NCBI RefSeq assembly: GCF_014641595.1
Contig: NZ_BMIA01000005.1
Location: 434,001 to 498,000 of the forward strand
DNA length: 64,000 nt
Reading direction: 5' to 3'
Origin: Dyadobacter endophyticus
Lineage (GTDB): Bacteria > Bacteroidota > Bacteroidia > Cytophagales > Spirosomataceae
Below are positions 26,126 to 34,913 of this stretch, piece by piece. The translations under genes and the position numbers were made by a program. The notes under the pieces were generated by a model. That model did no database searches. It saw only the letters and a list, made by a program, of their open reading frames with translations, and had not been told where the DNA came from. Every line of letters begins with the position of its first letter. Positions within the stretch are counted from its first letter, which is position 1.

Positions 26126-27266
26126 ATGGACACACCCATTACAATAGAAGAAATCATTTTGCTGGCCAATGTGCCGGACAACCTGCATACTGCCTTCCTG
26201 CGCGTCGTGAACGGCCTGCACGAGCGGGCGAAATATCCGAAAGAGAAGGTTTTTCTGATGCTCGTCAAAATGCTGAACGACCCTAAAAAGTATGCTTTTT
26301 CGAAGAATAAGGTCACTAACCTGGCCAAAACGGTCTATGATCTGCGAAAAGCCGGTACTGAAATTGCGCTGACGGAAGCCGGGAAAGAAGTATTGAAAAG
26401 CGAGGAAGCGGTACTCGTGCCGGAAGACAAAACGGCACAGGCCAGGGCTGCATTCAGTCTTCGGGAAAACAAGCTGGATTATGCAGTTTTCGGGAAAGAG
26501 CATATTGAAGAAGGCGCATTGGCGCAAATGGAGACTGCCGTTAGTTTACCCATTTCAGTCGCTGGCGCATTAATGCCAGACGCGCACCAGGGTTACGGAT
26601 TACCCATCGGCGGCGTCCTCGCCACCGAACCCGACAAGGTGATCCCTTACGCCGTAGGCGTCGACATTGCCTGCCGCATGTGCATGTCGGTCTTCGACAT
26701 TCCGACCGACTACCTCAGACGCGAGCCGCATTTCCTGAAAAAGATACTGACCGAAAATACCAAATTCGGCATGGGCGGCGAAACAGCGCGAAAATACGAC
26801 GAAAGCGTCATGGACCAGCCCGAATGGGAAGCCACCAAGGTGACCCGCTCGTTGAAAGACAAGGCATACCGGCAGCTCGGCACGTCGGGTAATCGTCCAC
26901 CGCAAAGGCGCCACCCCCGCCGGCTCCGACGAACTCGGCATTATCCCCGGCTCGATGAGCCAGCCGGGGTACGTCATCCGAGGCAAAGCCAATCCTGAAT
27001 CGCTGAGCTCGGCCTCCCACGGCGCCGGCCGCGTCATGTCGCGTACAAAAGCGTTCACTACCACGACGCGCAGCCAGATGAATAAGATTTTACAAGACAA
27101 TGGTATTCAACTCATTGGCGGAGACCTCGACGAATCACCGATGGTTTACAAGAATATCGAGGATGTGATTGCGGCGCAGTCCGAGCTTGTGACGGTACTG
27201 GCGAAATTTTCTCCGAAGATTGTCAGAATGGCGGATGCTAATAGGAAGGAAGGGCGAGAAGACTAA
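26126..27266 (+). pseudogene. rtcB: RtcB-type RNA ligase, internally deleted and frameshifted
   Basis: The first part (from ATG 26126) encodes a normal RtcB N-terminus: an about 130-residue lead, then MPDAHQGYGLPIGGVLAT and AVGVDIACRMCMSVF, which carry the first metal-binding Asp and Cys. It continues to YRQLGTSG, where intact proteins go on with G-N-H-F and a long core. Here the DNA jumps at about 26889-26892 to IVHRKGATPAGSDELGIIPGSM, the segment with the guanylylated His, in another frame. The GNHF and HSGSRG-type segments with further metal-binding His are missing, about a hundred residues or more. The remainder reads to the normal C-terminus at 27266. The in-frame product would end with an aberrant Arg/Pro-rich tail at 26998. 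Ligase activity is not expected. Its stop overlaps that of the convergent barrel gene. Confidence 0.85.
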
Positions 27267-28510
27267 AACACCTCCCCCAAATTCACAAACAACCCCCGCG
27301 ACCCATCTAGTCCGAACCCATAATCAATCGCAATATTGGCGCCGGAAGTCTTATTCACCTTAATGCGAATACCCAGCCCTCCCGCAGGAGCGATTTTGCG
27401 GAAGCTTTTGGAGGGCCAATCTGACACGCTCTGTGCATTAGCAAAGATAACGCCGCCAAAGAGGCCGTTCTTAGTGAATGCGAAGCGATATTCCGATTCA
27501 AAATAGAGCAGATTGGTACTGCGGAAGCGGCCCTGAATATAACCACGGCCGATATTATTGGTTGGGTCCCAGCCGGTGGCAGGGAGATCCAGATACGGCG
27601 GCTTGCCGACGGTGAGCCAGTTGTAATTCCAGAATGCGAGGGTGTTCTGACTACCGCGCGGCAGGTTGAAATAGCGGCGGACATCGATCACGACCGCCTG
27701 CCAGGTGTTCGTGCTGCCCAACGCTTTCATGTTCGGCCGGAATTGCATATTGGTATAAAACCCTTTTAATGGATTGATCGAATTTGTGCGACTGTCGTAG
27801 GCAAGCGTAAAAAGCGGCCCGGTTGACGACGATTTATTCCCTAATCCATACTCTTTGATATCCTGGTTCAGCTTCTCTTCCTTGTCCGACTGCATGATCT
27901 GCCATCTCTTATCATAGGCAAAACCCAGCCCTACAAAAAACGATTTACCAATCCTTTTCAACACTGTCTGGTGCAACCGTAAATGCTTATATTTCAATCC
28001 AGTAGCATCTCGAATCTTGGAATCCATACCCAACCCGTACGTATCCTGCGGATATTTGAAAAACCGCCAGTCTACCACAAAGTTGTAGTTATTATGCCGC
28101 GTCCAGATGTTGGCCTGGACGGGGATGGTCATTTGCTTGTACTCAGTGTAAATGAAATTGGTGGTAATGCTCGAAATATTGGTCGTTTTGGGACTGCTGG
28201 TATAAAATGCAATATTCGCATTGAGCGAGCCCGTAAGCCCGGACGAGAGCGTGTACCCACCCGCGGGTACGAGAGAAAATATCGGCTTGCCCGATTTGAT
28301 CTTCGGAACACGTACCGAGTCCGACTTGTCCTTGGATTTCCACTTTCTGAGAACATCAATCAGGTCTTTTTGCATCACCTTTTGGGCGGAGTCGGCGATG
28401 GCTACGGTGTCCTGGCTTGTAATCTGACTCGTGGTTACATAGCGACCTGCCTGCAAACCACTCATGGTCAGCACGATAAGCGAGGCTGCTATGGTTAAAA
28501 TCTTGATCAC
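27263..28510 (-). CDS. BamA/TamA (OMP85)-type outer membrane beta-barrel protein
   Basis: A 415-residue barrel protein with a signal-like N-terminus (MIKILTIAASLIVLTMSGLQA) and the bacterial surface antigen (D15) type C-terminal barrel: AYDSRTNSINPLKGFYTNMQFRPN, RYFNLPRGSQNTLAFWNYNWLT, IGRGYIQGRFRSTNLLYFESEYRF and a final GLFVNLGEVF ending in Phe. There are no POTRA domains, so it is not BamA itself; it resembles the short patatin-linked or stand-alone members. The start is a GTG (28508-28510). Its stop codon overlaps the stop of the broken rtcB by two bases. Role in the outer membrane unknown. Confidence 0.85.
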   Translation of the reverse strand: MIKILTIAASLIVLTMSGLQAGRYVTTSQITSQDTVAIADSAQKVMQKDLIDVLRKWKSKDKSDSVRVPKIKSGKPIFSLVPAGGYTLSSGLTGSLNANIAFYTSSPKTTNISSITTNFIYTEYKQMTIPVQANIWTRHNNYNFVVDWRFFKYPQDTYGLGMDSKIRDATGLKYKHLRLHQTVLKRIGKSFFVGLGFAYDKRWQIMQSDKEEKLNQDIKEYGLGNKSSSTGPLFTLAYDSRTNSINPLKGFYTNMQFRPNMKALGSTNTWQAVVIDVRRYFNLPRGSQNTLAFWNYNWLTVGKPPYLDLPATGWDPTNNIGRGYIQGRFRSTNLLYFESEYRFAFTKNGLFGGVIFANAQSVSDWPSKSFRKIAPAGGLGIRIKVNKTSGANIAIDYGFGLDGSRGLFVNLGEVF

Positions 28511-28566
28511 CAGGTCGGGTTTGTTAAGCGCGTTTCAAGTAATATATAATAAAATAATACCTGCCA

Positions 28567-28605
28567 CAAAAAAAGCCACCGGCTTCTTGCGAAACCGATG
28601 GCTTT
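28567..28605 (-). terminator. Terminator of icd
   Basis: On the minus strand AAAGCCATCGG pairs with CCGGTGGCTTT (11 bp, one G-T pair) and is followed by a T run, about 20 bases after the icd stop. Confidence 0.85.
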
Positions 28606-28624
28606 GTACCACTAAATGTAAGTA

Positions 28625-29836
28625 TTATGCTAATGCAGCCTTCAAGTTGGTGTCGATAGCTTCCAGGAACTCTTCTGTGTACAGGTAGTGCTCACCATGT
28701 TTCACATCGTTTCCGTGCAGTCCGATTGCCAAATCCTTGGTCATTTGTCCACCTTCAACAGTTTGGATACATACTTTTTCCAAAGCGTTAGCGAAATCGA
28801 TCAATGGTTGGTTGTTGTCCAGCTTGCCTCGGAACGCCAAACCGCGGGTCCAAGCGAAGATGGAAGCGATCGGGTTTGTAGAAGTTGGTTTGCCTTTCTG
28901 GTGCTCGCGGTAGTGGCGGGTTACCGTTCCGTGTGCAGCCTCAGCTTCCATGATTTTGCCATCCGGCGTAACCAGCGTTGAGGTCATCAGGCCCAGTGAA
29001 CCGAAACCTTGTGCAACGGTATCCGACTGAACGTCACCGTCGTAGTTTTTACAAGCCCATACGAAGTTACCTTCCCATTTCAATGCGGAAGCCACCATGT
29101 CGTCGATCAGACGGTGCTCGTAATGTACTTTTCCTTTGTATTCAGTCTCGTACACTTCCTGGAAGATATCCTTGAAGCGGCCGTCGTATTTTTTAAGGAT
29201 GGTGTTTTTGGTAGAAAGGTACAAAGGCCATCCTTTGTCCAAAGCTACGTTGAAGCATGAGCGCGCAAAGCCGCGGATCGACTCGTCGATGTTGTACATA
29301 GCCATCGCTACACCAGCACCTTTATATTGGTACACTTCGTGCTCGATCACTTGTCCGTCCTCGCCTTCGAATTTGATCGTCAGCTTACCTTTTCCAGGCA
29401 CAACGAAATCGGTAGCACGGTATTGGTCACCAAATGCGTGACGTCCTACGATAATCGGTGCCGTCCAGTTGGTAACCAGGCGAGGCACGTTCTGCATGAC
29501 GATCGGCTCACGGAACACAGTACCATCGAGGATGTTACGGATCGTTCCGTTAGGCGATTTCCACATTTGTTTCAGGTTGAATTCTTTTACGCGATCTTCA
29601 TCAGGAGTGATCGTTGCACATTTGATACCCACGCCGTATTCTTTGATAGCGTTCGCTGCATCAATGGTAACCTGGTCATTCGTCTCGTCGCGGTACTCGA
29701 TGCCCAAATCGTAGTATTTGATATCTACATCGATATAAGGGAGGATCAGTTTTTCCTTGATAAACTTCCAGATGATGCGGGTCATTTCATCGCCATCCAG
29801 TTCTACGACGGGATTGTCAACTTTAATTTTGCTCAT
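28625..29836 (-). CDS. icd: NADP-dependent isocitrate dehydrogenase (eukaryote-like dimeric type)
   Basis: TCA-cycle enzyme converting isocitrate to 2-oxoglutarate and CO2 with NADP reduction. The 403-residue protein belongs to the IDH1/IDH2-like class: VVELDGDEMTRIIWKFIKEKLI, CATITPDEDRVKEFNLKQMWKSPNGTIRNILDGTVFREPI with the substrate Ser/Asn/Arg, ENFVW-like GNFVWACKNYDGDVQSD and the metal Asp, and EAAHGTVTRHYREHQKGKPTSTNPIASI for NADP binding. All appear intact. It is a single gene with its own terminator; 116 bases separate it from the divergent cyclo-ligase gene. Confidence 0.97.
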   Translation of the reverse strand: MSKIKVDNPVVELDGDEMTRIIWKFIKEKLILPYIDVDIKYYDLGIEYRDETNDQVTIDAANAIKEYGVGIKCATITPDEDRVKEFNLKQMWKSPNGTIRNILDGTVFREPIVMQNVPRLVTNWTAPIIVGRHAFGDQYRATDFVVPGKGKLTIKFEGEDGQVIEHEVYQYKGAGVAMAMYNIDESIRGFARSCFNVALDKGWPLYLSTKNTILKKYDGRFKDIFQEVYETEYKGKVHYEHRLIDDMVASALKWEGNFVWACKNYDGDVQSDTVAQGFGSLGLMTSTLVTPDGKIMEAEAAHGTVTRHYREHQKGKPTSTNPIASIFAWTRGLAFRGKLDNNQPLIDFANALEKVCIQTVEGGQMTKDLAIGLHGNDVKHGEHYLYTEEFLEAIDTNLKAALA

Positions 29837-29952
29837 GTCTTAAATTCTATACAATAGTTAAAGATTTTGAAATCAGACCGTGAAAGTACGAACAATAGAA
29901 TAAAAAGGCGAAATTTCCTCCGATTACATCCCCAAAAAGACCAGAGTACCCG

Positions 29953-30546
29953 ATGAAAAAGGCTGCGTTGCGAAAGGAATTTTTACAAAAAAGAAAAGAG
30001 GCTGACGAGCGCTGGCTGATCGAAAAAAATGCCCTGATCGCGCAGAATCTTGAAAAATTTGTTCTGATCAATCATTTTAAGACCCTTCATACCTTTCTTC
30101 CGCAACTCGGGTCACGGGAAATCCACACGTCCTACATTATCGAGTCATTCCGGATTTCATTCCCGACAATGCGAATTGCCGCTCCTTACATCGTACCCGG
30201 TACACGCGAAATGGAGCATTTCCTGATAACTCCCTTCACCCATCTGGTCATAAATCAATGGCGAATCCCCGAGCCTGATCCGGTAACTTCCGAAAAGATC
30301 CGGCCAGAAGAAATCGACATCGTCCTCGTCCCCCTCCTTGCGTTTGACCGCAAAGGTTACCGCCTCGGATATGGTGGCGGATATTATGATCGATTCCTAC
30401 CCCAAACCCGCCCCGATTGCATCAAAATGGGCCTTTCTCTTTTTGAAGAAGTAAATGAAATAGCGGATATTGATGCATTCGATATTCCGCTCGACGCCTG
30501 TATCACCCCCGAAAGGCTGTATGATTTCAAAAGTTTAAAAGCCTAG
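29953..30546 (+). CDS. 5-formyltetrahydrofolate cyclo-ligase
   Basis: Converts 5-formyl-THF to 5,10-methenyl-THF with ATP, returning folate to the one-carbon pool. The 197-residue protein shows the family pattern: KAALRKEFLQKRKEADE at the start, PQLGSREIHTSYI, and the strong C-terminal motif DIVLVPLLAFDRKGYRLGYGGGYYDRFL, which binds ATP and folate. The ATG at 29953 gives a normal length. It stands alone between divergent icd and asd. Confidence 0.93.
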   Translation: MKKAALRKEFLQKRKEADERWLIEKNALIAQNLEKFVLINHFKTLHTFLPQLGSREIHTSYIIESFRISFPTMRIAAPYIVPGTREMEHFLITPFTHLVINQWRIPEPDPVTSEKIRPEEIDIVLVPLLAFDRKGYRLGYGGGYYDRFLPQTRPDCIKMGLSLFEEVNEIADIDAFDIPLDACITPERLYDFKSLKA

Positions 30547-30637
30547 TAAACTAGTCTGAAATGTGGGCTATGGACGTTCCTTCCTGAATTTTAATGCATT
30601 AAACAGGCAAATTTTCCGATCATTCTAAAAAACTGCG

Positions 30638-30645
30638 TAAATTTG
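30638..30645 (+). promoter_or_regulatory. Promoter -7 element (TAAATTTG) for asd
   Basis: Exact TAnnTTTG match 79 bases before the ATG at 30724. Any start codon as early as 30643 would lie inside this element, which supports the later start. Confidence 0.6.
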
Positions 30646-30723
30646 CGGCACTTTTCGCGGGGCGGCGTGCGCCATTTGCAAAGAGTAAATCATATTCTAT
30701 CCATTTTTAATCTTAATGCAAGA

Positions 30724-31734
30724 ATGAAAATCGCAGTAGTAGGCGCTACCGGTCTGGTGGGCGGCGAAATCCTTAAAGTGCTCGAAGAGCGTAATTTCCC
30801 GGTGACGGAGCTATTAGCCGTCGCATCTGAAAGGTCTGTTGGTAAGGAAGTTACATTCAAGGGTAAACAGATAAAGGTGATCGGCTTCGAGGATGCGATT
30901 GCTGCCAAGCCTGAGATTGCGATCTTCTCGGCTGGTGGTAGCACTTCTCTTGCCCTTGCACCTAAATTTGCAGAAGCAGGCATTACCGTGGTAGATAACT
31001 CTTCTGCTTGGCGTATGGACCCCACCAAAAAGCTGGTTGTTCCCGAAATCAATGCGGTCGAATTGACGAAAGAAGACAAAATCATTGCAAACCCGAACTG
31101 CTCTACCATTCAAATGGTGGTAGTGCTGAACCCGTTGCACAAAAAATATAAAATCAAACGTGTGGTTGTTTCCACTTACCAATCGGTAACAGGGACCGGT
31201 AAGGCTGCCGTGGACCAATTGTTCTCGGAGCGCGCCGGCGACCACAGCAAAGGCAAAGTGTACCCGCACCAGATCGACCTGAACGTGCTTCCGCACATCG
31301 ACGTATTCCTCGATAATGGTTATACCAAAGAGGAAATGAAGATGACAAACGAGACGAAGAAGATCATGAGCGACGACAGCATTGCAGTAACCGCAACAAC
31401 CGTTCGTATCCCGACGATCGGCGGTCACTCTGAGGCTGTTAACATCGAATTCGAAAATGAATACGACCTCGACGAAGTGCGTCAGATCCTCGCTGAAACC
31501 GAAGGCGTAATCGTGCAGGACGATCCGAAAAATGCATTGTACCCAATGCCTTTGACAGCGCACGGCAAAGACGAAACTTTCGTAGGCCGCATCCGTCGCG
31601 ATGAATCTCAGCCAAAAACACTGAACCTGTGGATCGTAGCCGACAACTTGCGTAAAGGCGCTGCCACCAATGCAGTTCAGATCGCTGAGTTTTTGGCGAA
31701 ACACGACCTGGTAGGTGTAGCTGCGGAAGCTTAA
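30724..31734 (+). CDS. asd: Aspartate-semialdehyde dehydrogenase
   Basis: Reduces aspartyl phosphate to aspartate semialdehyde, the branch point to lysine/diaminopimelate, threonine and methionine. From the ATG at 30724 it is 336 residues: the NADP motif VVGATGLVGGEILKVL at the N-terminus, FSAGGSTSLALAPKFAEAG, the catalytic Cys in NPNCSTIQM, and VRIPTIGGHSEAVNIEFE carrying the conserved Arg and His. The open frame starts at 30643, but those 27 codons cover the promoter. A very strong hairpin closes the gene. Confidence 0.96.
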   Translation: MKIAVVGATGLVGGEILKVLEERNFPVTELLAVASERSVGKEVTFKGKQIKVIGFEDAIAAKPEIAIFSAGGSTSLALAPKFAEAGITVVDNSSAWRMDPTKKLVVPEINAVELTKEDKIIANPNCSTIQMVVVLNPLHKKYKIKRVVVSTYQSVTGTGKAAVDQLFSERAGDHSKGKVYPHQIDLNVLPHIDVFLDNGYTKEEMKMTNETKKIMSDDSIAVTATTVRIPTIGGHSEAVNIEFENEYDLDEVRQILAETEGVIVQDDPKNALYPMPLTAHGKDETFVGRIRRDESQPKTLNLWIVADNLRKGAATNAVQIAEFLAKHDLVGVAAEA

Positions 31735-31744
31735 AAAGTTTGAT

Positions 31745-31783
31745 AAAATGAAAAGAGCCGCTTCGAGCGGCTCTTTTCATTTT
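31745..31783. terminator. Bidirectional terminator between asd and nuoD
   Basis: Perfect 18-bp stem (31745-31762 with 31766-31783) around a TCG loop, with A runs on one side and T runs on the other, so it works in both directions for these convergent genes. Confidence 0.93.
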
Positions 31784-31798
31784 ATATACCACTCTATA

Positions 31799-33016
31799 TT
31801 ATCTGTCGACCTCTCCCATTACCACATCGATGGAACCAATAACAGCAACCAAATCAGCGAGTAATGCCCCTTTTGAAATTTCCCCGATTACCGAAAGGTT
31901 ATTAAAAGAACAAGCACGCGCCTTGCAGCGAACAGGAATATCCGAGCGGCCGTCGGTACGGAAATAGAAGCCCAGTTCTCCTTTAGGGTTTTCAGCACGC
32001 ACATAGAAATCCATCGCTTTCGGCCGGATTTTCTTCGGAACAACGGCCTGCGGGTCAAAATCGCGGGTCCTTTTATGATCTCCCTGCAATTGCACGAGGC
32101 ATTGCTCGATCATTTTCACCGACTCCCAGCATTCCACTACGCGTACCCAGGTACGGTCCCAGCAATCGCCTGTTTTTCCAAGCTTTCCTTCGCCGATAGG
32201 TACTTCAAAATCCAGTTCAGGATAAACCGAGTAGCCATCCACTTTTCTTAAATCATATCTCAAACCCGAACCACGGAGCATTGGTCCCGTGCAGCCATAG
32301 TTAATGGCAACGTCCAGTGGCAGCACGCCTACATTCGCGGTTCTTTGGATAAATATCTTGTTATCCACCACCAATTGCTGCAATTCGACGAGCTTTGGTT
32401 TCAGGTATTTCATAAACTCGCCGCACCGCTCTTCAAAACCAACCGGCAGGTCGTAGAACAAACCTCCGATCCAAATGTAATTGTACAACATCCGCGCGCC
32501 GCAGGTCCATTCGAGCAGGCGTAGGATTTGCTCGCGGTCGCGCATCATCCACAGGAACGGCGTATATGCACCTATGTCCATTGCGTATGTACCCAGCGCA
32601 ACGAAGTGGGAAGCCAGCCTGTTAAGCTCCGCAACCACGACGCGGATGTATTCGATTCGTTTGGGAATATCGTTTTCAATGCCCAGCATTCTTTCTACAC
32701 CCATCACATAGGCATGCTCCGAGTTCATCGCCGCCACGTAATCCATACGATCTACATAAGGGATGATCTGGTTGAATGGCAACGATTCCGCATGTTTCTC
32801 GAAACAGCGGTGCAGATACCCCAGATGCGGCACCACATCGATCACCACCTCGCCGTCGGTCACCACTTCGAGGCGCAATACGCCGTGCGTCGACGGGTGT
32901 TGCGGGCCCATATTGAGCACCATTTCCTCAGTACGAAGATTTTCGGAGTTGTATTTCGTAGGCGCCGAGGCAATGAAATGCCCGGGTTTATATTCGTATT
33001 GAATAGCGTTGCTCAT
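31799..33016 (-). CDS. nuoD: NADH-quinone oxidoreductase subunit D
   Basis: 49-kDa subunit of respiratory complex I, part of the quinone-binding site. The 405-residue protein has NMGPQHPSTHGVLRLEVVTDGE with the conserved quinone-site His, PHLGYLHRCFEKHAESLPF, EHAYVMGVERMLGI, LRGSGLRYDLRKVDGYSVY, and the end VIGSIDVVMGEVDR, so it looks complete and functional. Unusually, no other nuo gene is adjacent: it follows a glycosyl hydrolase gene by 2 bases and is followed by a terminator. Whether another nuoD exists in a full nuo operon elsewhere cannot be seen here. Confidence 0.96.
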   Translation of the reverse strand: MSNAIQYEYKPGHFIASAPTKYNSENLRTEEMVLNMGPQHPSTHGVLRLEVVTDGEVVIDVVPHLGYLHRCFEKHAESLPFNQIIPYVDRMDYVAAMNSEHAYVMGVERMLGIENDIPKRIEYIRVVVAELNRLASHFVALGTYAMDIGAYTPFLWMMRDREQILRLLEWTCGARMLYNYIWIGGLFYDLPVGFEERCGEFMKYLKPKLVELQQLVVDNKIFIQRTANVGVLPLDVAINYGCTGPMLRGSGLRYDLRKVDGYSVYPELDFEVPIGEGKLGKTGDCWDRTWVRVVECWESVKMIEQCLVQLQGDHKRTRDFDPQAVVPKKIRPKAMDFYVRAENPKGELGFYFRTDGRSDIPVRCKARACSFNNLSVIGEISKGALLADLVAVIGSIDVVMGEVDR

Positions 33017-33018
33017 AC

Positions 33019-34587
33019 CTAAAACCTGACTAGCTTCTGATCGTGTACTTCCACGCGCAACGGCCCGATAGGACGACTCTCATTGTGCAGGCGATCCACA
33101 GCCGTAACATAATATACATATCTTTTGCCCGACTCAGCGGTCATATCCACGAATTTTTCGCCTTCATAGCACATTCCCAGAATACGGCGCGGGTCGTGGG
33201 CGGTGGCCTTCTCCTCGGGAGGGAAGCGGTAAATGACGTAATACCACGCTTTGTCGCCGTCGGCGGCAGCGTCCGGCTGCTCCCAGGTCAGCTCTATCCC
33301 GCGGGAAAGCAATGTCGCCTTGAGGCTTTTCGGAGACAAGGGCGGAACGCGGTCCTTCCACGGCATAGTGGGGATCAATGCAGGATACTTGAAAAGATCC
33401 CTTCTCAACGAATCCACAAAACCCAGACTATTGGCCCTTAACGATCTTGAACTAAAAAAAATAGAGCCATCCGCCTCGCTATCACGGAAATAGCGGACCT
33501 GGTTAGGTATTTCAGCAGGATTCGACCAATGCGAGTCCTTATCCTTATACCCGACGCGGTAAGCGCCCATACCTATATATAAATGTCTGTCAAAACGATT
33601 CTCGGTCCACCAGTCGACCAAATTCTTGTAGGGAACCCTGTTGAAACCCGATGAGAAATAAACCTGCGGCGCAATGTAATCGATCCAGCCTTCCTTCACC
33701 CAGCGGCGGCTGTCTGCAAAAAGATCGTCGTAGGATGCCAGCGCTCCGAACGTCTTGGAACCTTCCGCGTCGCGATCCTTATTACGCCATACCCCGAACG
33801 GGCTGATCCCGAATTTAAGCCGTGGGTTCAATGCTTCGAGTGCTTCGTGGATCTGCTTTACCAATAAATCCACATTATGACGGCGCCAGTCGGCTTTGTT
33901 GGTGTAGCCGTCGGAATACTTACGGAATGTCGCATCATCCTGGATCACCTGGCCGGGCGTAGCGTAAGGGTAAAAATAGTCGTCGAAATGGATACCATCG
34001 ACATCATAGTTCTTTGCGACGTTGACCGTCATATCGGTAATAAACTTCCGGACTTCCGGAATACCGAAATCGAAGAGTTTATAACCGTCATAAGTTAAAA
34101 TCCACTCCGGATGGAGCCTGCTTATATTCTCGGCGGAAACGCTTTTGGAAGATTTATGCACCAGGCGGTTGAGGTTCAGCCACGCATGAAATTCCAGGCC
34201 GCGCTTGTGCGCCTCGGCAATCATGAAATCGAGCGGGTCCCACATCGGGTCGGGTTTCCGGCCCTGCACGCCTGTAAGCCACTCCGACCACGGTTCGGGG
34301 CTTTTGGCATAGAATGCATCTCCCGCCGCGCGCACCTGCACGAACACCGCATTCATCCCAACACGTTTGTGAAAATCGAGCAGACTAGAGAACTCCTCCT
34401 GTTGCTCTTCCGGAAGGAGGTTTTTGCTGCTTGGCCAATCAATATTGTCGACAGTGGCAATCCAGACCGCTCTAAATTCTCGCTTCGGGGGCAGATTATT
34501 CTCCGTTTCCGCGCTCTGAGCCATGCAACTTTCCAGTAAAAACATGATAACAATAAAGGAAAGCGCAACAATTTTAATTTTTTTCAC
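33019..34587 (-). CDS. Family 10-like glycosyl hydrolase lipoprotein (GHL10/DUF187, UPF0748)
   Basis: Probable surface or periplasmic lipoprotein of 522 residues; the lipobox is LESC at about residue 21. The GHL10 domain (about 35-350) begins KREFRAVWIATVDNIDWPS and contains VFVQVRAAGDAFY, EFHAWLNLNRL and the active-site-like DVDGIHFDDYFYPY, followed by ISPFGVWRNKD and WIDYIAPQVYF. A C-terminal fibronectin-III-like segment (about 415-515) ends it. Relatives such as YngK are thought to cut peptidoglycan or polysaccharide backbones. The start is a GTG at 34587, with an in-frame stop two codons before it. nuoD begins 2 bases after its stop. It is divergent from glycogen synthase. Confidence 0.9.
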   Translation of the reverse strand: MKKIKIVALSFIVIMFLLESCMAQSAETENNLPPKREFRAVWIATVDNIDWPSSKNLLPEEQQEEFSSLLDFHKRVGMNAVFVQVRAAGDAFYAKSPEPWSEWLTGVQGRKPDPMWDPLDFMIAEAHKRGLEFHAWLNLNRLVHKSSKSVSAENISRLHPEWILTYDGYKLFDFGIPEVRKFITDMTVNVAKNYDVDGIHFDDYFYPYATPGQVIQDDATFRKYSDGYTNKADWRRHNVDLLVKQIHEALEALNPRLKFGISPFGVWRNKDRDAEGSKTFGALASYDDLFADSRRWVKEGWIDYIAPQVYFSSGFNRVPYKNLVDWWTENRFDRHLYIGMGAYRVGYKDKDSHWSNPAEIPNQVRYFRDSEADGSIFFSSRSLRANSLGFVDSLRRDLFKYPALIPTMPWKDRVPPLSPKSLKATLLSRGIELTWEQPDAAADGDKAWYYVIYRFPPEEKATAHDPRRILGMCYEGEKFVDMTAESGKRYVYYVTAVDRLHNESRPIGPLRVEVHDQKLVRF

Positions 34588-34913
34588 TATCTAACCAATG
34601 CAAAATGTTAATCCAACCAAAGTAACGTATTTTGGAACAAAGTTAGCCGACAACCGTCTTAATTTCGAGCAATAACGCTTTGATTTGGATCGGCATATGA
34701 AAATTGGCAGCACGGGCCTTTTCTTGACTTAGTTATATTTTATCGCTGGAATGATGTTTTAAACCGGCTTTTCGGCTAAGTAAACAAAAATTCAAGTATT
34801 GTTATTCTGAATTATTTTTCTGCATATTTATTGTGTAATAACAAGGATTTTTGTGACATAACCGGAAGCATAATCCCTTTAAATACCCTAGTAACGCTTA
34901 AACTGTACCCTGA
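34588..34913. other. Divergent intergenic region between the glycosyl hydrolase and glycogen synthase genes
   Basis: 326 bases with no convincing gene in any frame. It is AT-rich compared with its surroundings. A minus-strand -7 element lies at 34638-34645. For the plus-strand gene I see only T-rich partial matches (around 34810-34830), no exact promoter. Both flanking genes start with non-ATG codons. Confidence 0.6.
34638..34645 (-). promoter_or_regulatory. Promoter -7 element (TAACTTTG) for the glycosyl hydrolase-nuoD unit
   Basis: On the minus strand TAACTTTG matches TAnnTTTG exactly, 51 bases before the GTG start of the hydrolase. If used, nuoD is transcribed from it as the second gene. 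Confidence 0.5.

Noticed and set aside
12135..34875. 15-base word CATAACCGGAAGCAT shared by two intergenic regions near 12135 and 34858
   Set aside because: Too short, with no extended similarity around it; probably chance.
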